Source: UBA7672 sp040398425
GTDB taxonomy: Bacteria; Pseudomonadota; Alphaproteobacteria; Caulobacterales; Hyphomonadaceae
Direction: 5' to 3'
Assembly (NCBI GenBank): GCA_040398425.1
Contig: JBBATZ010000035.1
Location: forward strand, 1 to 45,499
DNA: 45,499 bases
Shown: positions 41,363 to 45,499 of the stretch, piece by piece
How the letters are laid out: each line of letters opens with the position of its first letter
Numbering within the stretch: the first letter of the stretch is position 1
Made by a program: the position numbers and the translations under genes
The notes under the pieces: model-generated
The model's input: the letters and a program-made list of their open reading frames with translations, nothing else
What the model was told of the DNA's origin: nothing
The model's database searches: none

Positions 41363-41773
41363 TCAGTTGATGAAGGCATGGACCAGAAGCGCGCCGGCGA
41401 TTGCGAGATAGGTCAGCATCGTGCCGAGCGTGCCCACGAGACGTCCGATCGAGAAGCCGCCGGAGCCGGCAAGCCCGCTCGCATGCAGGATACGCGAGAC
41501 GAACAGCACGAGGCCGCACATGTGGATGTACCAGGCCGGCATGCCCAGCACGCCCAGCGCCACAATGCCCGCCATCAGGACAGGGACATCCTCAACAGCG
41601 TTGAGCTGAACCCGCGTGAAGCGGCTGAATTCCGGCGTGGTCTCGCCCGAGGGCACTTTCAGCCGGCCGCGTTGCGCCCCGACATACATTTTGAGCCCGA
41701 GCATCAGCAGCACCAGCAAGCCGATATTCATGGCCGCAGCCTGAACCGGGCTCATCGCCGTTATGAAATCCAT
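41363..41773 (-). CDS. MAPEG-family membrane protein
   Basis: The 136-residue protein has four hydrophobic helices, as in MAPEG proteins (microsomal glutathione transferase/eicosanoid type). Family-like features are AAMNIGLLVLLMLGLKMYVG, the polar loop SRFTRVQLNAVEDVPVLMAG with the conserved N-x2-E/D pattern, and LFVSRILHASGLAG. Family members conjugate or isomerise lipophilic electrophiles using glutathione; the bacterial substrate is unknown. The ATG at 41773 has an excellent GGGGAGG eight bases upstream. It is 50 bases upstream of the LON-domain gene on the same strand and may be co-transcribed. Confidence 0.87.
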   Translation of the reverse strand: MDFITAMSPVQAAAMNIGLLVLLMLGLKMYVGAQRGRLKVPSGETTPEFSRFTRVQLNAVEDVPVLMAGIVALGVLGMPAWYIHMCGLVLFVSRILHASGLAGSGGFSIGRLVGTLGTMLTYLAIAGALLVHAFIN

Positions 41774-41932
41774 TGTGTCCTCCCCAAAACGTCGGCTGGC
41801 GGGCCGTACGCCCGCTGGCGCGGAGATAGCCATGCGGGGCGGCAGAAGGGAAGGCGGGGTTCTGGTCCGCCGGGCTTCCAGGATGACAAGCGCAGGCCGC
41901 CGCCTTACCAAGCTTCCAACAGGGAGAGGCGC

Positions 41933-42454
41933 ATGGCCGATATGCCATCAAAGGGAGACAGGCTGTTCCGGTCCATTCAGGCCGCGAAGCCACAGCTGGT
42001 GACCGGCGTGCCGGACGGCATGCTGTCGCAAACGATCATGCTGTGCGAAGCGACGCCCGATTTTCCCTATATCGGGTGCGCGCGCGAGGAAGAGTGCATA
42101 GGCGTGGCGTCGGGCGCCGCCATGGCGGGCGAGCGCGCCATCGTGATGGTGCAGAATGCGGGGCTGCTGAATTCGCTCGGCGCGTTTGCGACGATGGGGC
42201 TGCGCTATGGGCTGCCTTTTGTCGTCATCGTCACGAACAGGGGGGCGCTGGCCGATCCCAATGGCTATGACATCGAAAAGCGCGAGGCGTTCGACGCTGG
42301 CGTGCGACCGATGGCGCGGGTGTTTGATTTCGATGCTGCGGATCTGCCGGACGACCTGATCCCGGCGGCTTTCAAGTGGGCGGAGGCGGCGCGCAAGCCA
42401 GTGATCCTCGCACTCGAGAAGCGGCTCGGTTCTGGTGAAGGGGCGGCGGCATGA
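41933..42454 (+). CDS. ThDP-dependent decarboxylase, alpha (pyrimidine-binding) subunit, ComD-like
   Basis: The 173-residue protein is a free pyrimidine-binding domain of a thiamine-diphosphate enzyme. The activating glutamate lies in YIGCAREEECIGVASGAAMA (Glu 52-54), followed by VMVQNAGLLNSLGAFATM. Size and sequence resemble ComD, the alpha subunit of sulfopyruvate decarboxylase, and phosphonopyruvate decarboxylases. The ATG at 41933 follows GGGAGAGG. The stop overlaps the start of the beta gene (ATGA), so an equimolar complex is expected. No sulfonate or phosphonate pathway genes (xsc, suyAB, phn, comA-C) are near, so the substrate, presumably a 2-oxo acid, is open. Confidence 0.85.
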   Translation: MADMPSKGDRLFRSIQAAKPQLVTGVPDGMLSQTIMLCEATPDFPYIGCAREEECIGVASGAAMAGERAIVMVQNAGLLNSLGAFATMGLRYGLPFVVIVTNRGALADPNGYDIEKREAFDAGVRPMARVFDFDAADLPDDLIPAAFKWAEAARKPVILALEKRLGSGEGAAA

Positions 42455-43047
42455 GCGAGCCCATGAACACGCAGAGCAATCTTCCCTCGCAGCAGGATGC
42501 TATCTCGGCGGCGCTGTCGCTTTATCCGGCCCGGCCGTTTGCGGTGTCCGACATCGGTTCGCAGACGGGCTGGCTGAAGGCGGCCGGGCATGATCCGCGC
42601 AATCTCTATGTGTCGGGGCCGATGGGGCTGGCGACCTCGGTGGCGCTGGGGCTCGCAGCCGTGCGGCCGGAGAGCCAGGTGCTCGCGATCGCGGGCGATG
42701 GCGCTCTGGCGATGAACCTGACCTCGCTGGCGACGATCGCGGGGGCGAAGCCGAAGAACCTCGCCATCCTGCTGGTCGACAACCGGATCTACGAGTTCAC
42801 CAATTCGGTGCCGACGCCGACGCGTGATCTCGACTGGCTCGCCGTGGGGCGTGCGTTCTTCGGCGAGGCGTGTGTGCGGCTGTCGGAGCTGACGGCCGAA
42901 CGCTGGGCGGGCGTGGCGCGGCCGGCCATGATCGTCGCTGATGTGGCGCCGGCGCCGGGCAAGCCGCCTGCGCTGGGCCTGACGCCGGCGATGATCCGAG
43001 CGGAATTCCTGGGTGCTTCGCGGAAGCAGGCGCTGCTCGTGAGATGA
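42451..43047 (+). CDS. ThDP-dependent decarboxylase, beta (ThDP/Mg-binding) subunit, ComE-like
   Basis: The 198-residue protein is the diphosphate-binding half of the enzyme. The metal-binding motif is IAGDGALAMNLTSLATIAG (GDG at 82-84) with the closing Asn of LLVDNRIYEF at 111, the usual GDG-x(26)-N pattern. The N-terminal part has AVSDIGSQTGWLKAAGHDPR. It closely matches ComE in size (about 188 residues). Together with the gene before it this reconstitutes one full decarboxylase split over two polypeptides. Its stop lies ten bases from the stop of the converging thioredoxin gene. It is opposite in strand to everything around it, as if inserted. Confidence 0.85.
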   Translation: MSEPMNTQSNLPSQQDAISAALSLYPARPFAVSDIGSQTGWLKAAGHDPRNLYVSGPMGLATSVALGLAAVRPESQVLAIAGDGALAMNLTSLATIAGAKPKNLAILLVDNRIYEFTNSVPTPTRDLDWLAVGRAFFGEACVRLSELTAERWAGVARPAMIVADVAPAPGKPPALGLTPAMIRAEFLGASRKQALLVR

Positions 43048-43057
43048 AAGTCGCTAC

Positions 43058-43996
43058 CTACCTGAACAGCAGCGACGCCAGCCGCCGACGGCCTTCCTTC
43101 GTGACGTCGGCTTTAGGGCCTGCGGCTTCGAAGATTTTCAGCAGCTGTTCCTTAGCGGCGCCGTCCTTCCACGTCATGTTCTTCTCGAGGATGGCCAGAA
43201 GCTGGTCGGCGGCTTCCTCGTGCTTGCCCTCCGCCGAGTAGAGCCCGGCGAGATCGAAGCGCGCATCCCAGTCGGTCGGTGTGTTGGTGACGCGCGTCTT
43301 GAGGTCGAGCTTGGCGTCCGGCTCGGCGGTGTGGCTCAGCAGGTCGAGCGAGGCGAAGATGCCGACGGCGGACGGGTGTTTACGGTTAGGCTCCGGGATC
43401 ATCTCGGCGATCGTGCGGGCGCGTTCGACATCGCCGGCTTTCAGGTAGCAGCGCGAGAGACCGGCGAGGGCCTCGATATTCTCCGGCTCCTGTTCGAGCA
43501 CGACAGCGAAGATTTCCGCAGCGGCCGGGAAGTCGCCGGCGTCGGAAGCATCTTCGGCGGCGGCGAGCATTTCAGCGACGGTCGGGCCTGCATCCGCGCC
43601 GCCATTCATCTGCTTGGTGATGAAGGCGCGGACCTGGCTTTCCGGCAGCGCGCCCATGAAGGCGTCGACCGGCTGGCCGTTCTTGAAAGCGACGACGGTC
43701 GGGATCGACTGCGAGCCGGTCATCTTGGCGATCTGGCTGAAAACGCCGGGGTTCTTGTCGACGTCGATCTTCACCATCTTAACGGCGCCGTTGTTCTCGC
43801 CGACGACTTTCTCCAGCGTCGGACCGAGCGAGCGGCACGGGCCACACCAGGTCGCCCAGAAGTCGACGATGACCGGAACCGATTTCGACGGCTCGATCAC
43901 GTCGGTCATGAAGGTCTGGTCGGATCCGTCGGTGACATGGGGGCTCTTGGGCCCGCCAGCGGGGGGTCGTCCTGCGCCTGCGCCGATGATGTCCAC
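43058..43996 (-). CDS. Thioredoxin-TPR protein of the CnoX/YbbN family
   Basis: The 312-residue cytoplasmic protein has a thioredoxin domain (VIVDFWATWCGPCRSLGPTL, redox pair C51 and C54) followed by TPR-like helices (FPAAAEIFAVVLEQEPENIE, ALAGLSRCYLKAGDVERART). The fusion is that of CnoX, a holdase chaperone that passes clients to GroEL and DnaK. E. coli CnoX lacks the second cysteine pattern, but the Caulobacter protein keeps WCGPC, as here, so it should also be a reductase. I prefer GTG 43996 (VDIIGAG) with AGGAG upstream over an ATG at 44074, because the N-terminus then matches the family length. Confidence 0.87.
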   Translation of the reverse strand: MDIIGAGAGRPPAGGPKSPHVTDGSDQTFMTDVIEPSKSVPVIVDFWATWCGPCRSLGPTLEKVVGENNGAVKMVKIDVDKNPGVFSQIAKMTGSQSIPTVVAFKNGQPVDAFMGALPESQVRAFITKQMNGGADAGPTVAEMLAAAEDASDAGDFPAAAEIFAVVLEQEPENIEALAGLSRCYLKAGDVERARTIAEMIPEPNRKHPSAVGIFASLDLLSHTAEPDAKLDLKTRVTNTPTDWDARFDLAGLYSAEGKHEEAADQLLAILEKNMTWKDGAAKEQLLKIFEAAGPKADVTKEGRRRLASLLFR

Positions 43997-44077
43997 GGGG
44001 AACAGCTCCTGTCGTTCGGCCCTGAATGGGGTCAGGCCTAGATGGGTTCCGCCTCCCGAAACCGCAACGCCCATGCC

Positions 44078-44659
44078 TTAGCCGGGTTGGGCGCCGCCCA
44101 GTCTCGTGAAGTCGATGCGGGTGACGGTATGGCCGCTTGCGGCGGCAAAGCCAAGGAAGTCCTCCCGGGAAATCGCCGTGGTCATATCGCAGCGTAGCGG
44201 GTGAAAATTCAGGTTTTCATGGGCGAGCAGGGCCTCGTCCAGCACCAGTTTCACGCGGGCCCCAGTATCATTCATGATGGTAAAGCCCGTGACCGAGCCG
44301 GGAGTAACGCCCAGCGCCTGCCAGAGCAGGGGGGCGTCCGTGAAAGACAAGCGCTGGGTTCCGATCTGGCGGTGCAGCTGGTTCAGCGCCAGCACGCTGG
44401 AATCGAGTGCACAGACCAGCACCAGCTGGCCGGATTTGTCCTTCATGAAGAGGTTCTTGGTGTGTCCGCCGGGCATATCGACCTTCACGGTTTCGCTTTC
44501 GGCGACGGTGAAGACCCTGGCGTGGGTGTAGCTCGTGGTCTGGATACCCAGCCTGTCGAGCATGGCGAACAACGGCTTTTCCGGCGCGCGGGAAAAATCG
44601 TCCGGCGCCGGCATTTGTCCCCTGTCGCAGGGTTCGTGTGGGGTTGTTTGATCCGCCAT
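44078..44659 (-). CDS. Prolyl-tRNA editing protein (ProXp-ala/PrdX type)
   Basis: The 193-residue protein is a free INS/YbaK-type editing domain that hydrolyses mischarged tRNA, typically Ala-tRNA-Pro. Recognisable parts are GGHTKNLFMKDKSGQLVLVC with the conserved Lys, VTGFTIMNDTGARVKLVLDE, and NFHPLRCDMTTAISREDFLG ending in FAAASGH. The conserved Asn-His-Pro region and TxxI pattern match the ProXp-ala group. Alphaproteobacterial prolyl-tRNA synthetases lack the inserted editing domain, so a free editor makes sense here. It starts at 44659, divergent from the DUF6065 gene by 47 bases, and may be co-transcribed with the thioredoxin gene, 81 bases on. Confidence 0.87.
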   Translation of the reverse strand: MADQTTPHEPCDRGQMPAPDDFSRAPEKPLFAMLDRLGIQTTSYTHARVFTVAESETVKVDMPGGHTKNLFMKDKSGQLVLVCALDSSVLALNQLHRQIGTQRLSFTDAPLLWQALGVTPGSVTGFTIMNDTGARVKLVLDEALLAHENLNFHPLRCDMTTAISREDFLGFAAASGHTVTRIDFTRLGGAQPG

Positions 44660-44706
44660 CAGCGCTGGTCTAAATGTCGGAGCACGCGACGGGAAGGACC
44701 CTCTTC

Positions 44707-45471
44707 ATGCGCCTCGACTGCTACAAGATCCACGAATGGGCGCCGCAGATCGTTCCGGGGCAGGGTCGCCGCGCCTGGATGGACGCCTTCCAGGACCGCC
44801 ACCCCTATCGCTGCCTGCCGCTCACCATGGCGAACACGACTGGCTGGGAAATCCTCAGCCCCATCGGCATGACCATCGAATGGGATGGCGGCATGATGGA
44901 GGCCGGCATCAAGATCACGGGCGATGAGCCATGGCCGCCCGTGAAGAACATCGCCGACAGCCATTTCCGACGCGGCATCGTCACCTTCCACACGGGTCAC
45001 CTGTTCCGCACCGAACCGGGCTGGTCGCTCTGGACCATGGGTCCGCCCAACGAGCCCAAGGACGGCATCTATCCCCTGCAGGGGCTGGTCGAGACCGAAT
45101 GGCTGCCATTCCCGTTCACGATGAACTGGCAGATGACGCGCCCGGGAAAAGTCCGTTTCGAGAAGGGCGAGCCGTTCTGCTTCTTCACGCTGGTTCAGGA
45201 CAAGAAGCTGGAAGAGATCGAGCCGTCGCTGCGCCTGTTGGCAGACAACCCCAAACTGAACGATGAGTTCAAGGCGTGGGCCGAAAGCCGTGGCGACTTC
45301 AACAAAAAACTGCTGCAGCGCGATCCCAAGACCTCGAAAGAAGGCTGGCAGCGCCACTACATGAAGGGCCAGACCGTCACGGGCGGCGAGGCCGAAAGCC
45401 ACGTCACCAAACGCAAGCTGAAAGCCCCCAAACCGGTCGCCAAACCGCTGCCGGGCCTTGGAGGGAGCTGA
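44707..45471 (+). CDS. DUF6065-family protein
   Basis: The 254-residue protein begins MRLDCYKIHEWAPQI and contains HPYRCLPLTMANTTGWEILS, TIEWDGGM and SHFRRGIVTFHTGHLFRTEP, all of which match my memory of DUF6065, a family of cytosolic proteins of unknown function common in proteobacteria and often near secondary-metabolite genes. It is rich in Trp and aromatic residues and has no signal or membrane helix. The C-terminal 45 residues are basic (KRKLKAPKPVAKPLPG). I chose the ATG at 44707 with GGGAAGGA eight bases upstream; an in-frame ATG at 44674 would add 11 residues. Nothing nearby suggests a pathway. Confidence 0.75.
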   Translation: MRLDCYKIHEWAPQIVPGQGRRAWMDAFQDRHPYRCLPLTMANTTGWEILSPIGMTIEWDGGMMEAGIKITGDEPWPPVKNIADSHFRRGIVTFHTGHLFRTEPGWSLWTMGPPNEPKDGIYPLQGLVETEWLPFPFTMNWQMTRPGKVRFEKGEPFCFFTLVQDKKLEEIEPSLRLLADNPKLNDEFKAWAESRGDFNKKLLQRDPKTSKEGWQRHYMKGQTVTGGEAESHVTKRKLKAPKPVAKPLPGLGGS

Positions 45472-45499
45472 TCAGCTTCCCCTTGCGTCTCCCCCTTGC

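Overview
The window is a dense, GC-rich stretch of alphaproteobacterial chromosome. Its backbone is a gene order that I recall from many Rhizobiales and Caulobacterales genomes: maeB, mutS, glnD, murJ, trpS, usp, nfu, tsaB, rimI, fur, miaB, phoH, ybeY, corC, lnt, an XRE regulator, metK. A perfect CtrA-type box (TTAA-N7-TTAA), a DUF1217 flagella-associated protein and a hybrid kinase resembling Caulobacter ShkA suggest the Caulobacterales, possibly Hyphomonadaceae. That placement is inference. I see no phage, transposase, CRISPR array, rRNA or tRNA.

Layout. 1-4373: a truncated membrane protein, a TonB-like periplasmic protein, cspA, a small basic protein and ftsK. 4374-4864: a gene-free gap holding an orphan leftward intrinsic terminator. 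4865-11256: amtB without a neighbouring PII gene, a UbiH-type flavin hydroxylase, and a hybrid histidine kinase translationally overlapped with an AmpG-like permease. 11340-16472: divergent maeB and mutS. 16473-18796: an accessory insert with a consensus sigma-54 promoter, two tandem 43-residue membrane peptides, and a leftward pnuC-nadR NAD-salvage operon. 18913-24417: glnD-murJ-trpS. 24518-26151: a PCuAC copper-chaperone lipoprotein and a DUF2333 protein. 26221-36962: the usp-to-metK block, tightly packed with several 4-base start/stop overlaps, interrupted after nfu by a nitroreductase remnant and a small leftward gene. 37023-39239: alkB, a small unknown gene and a DUF1217 gene behind a CtrA box. 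39240-41773: a frameshifted gene remnant, palindromic intergenic repeats, and a leftward MAPEG, LON-domain, Trm112, DUF971 series. 41933-45471: a two-subunit thiamine-diphosphate decarboxylase pair, a CnoX/YbbN-type thioredoxin, a prolyl-tRNA editing protein and a DUF6065 protein.

Most genes serve housekeeping functions: chromosome segregation, mismatch repair, PII signalling, peptidoglycan lipid II export, tRNA modification, lipoprotein acylation, SAM synthesis and Fe-S assembly. The best candidates for undescribed biology are the sigma-54-driven tandem micropeptides (16656-17215), the ShkA-like hybrid kinase coupled to a permease (7832-11256), and the split decarboxylase pair of unknown substrate inserted beside a thioredoxin/LON/Trm112 set (41933-43047).
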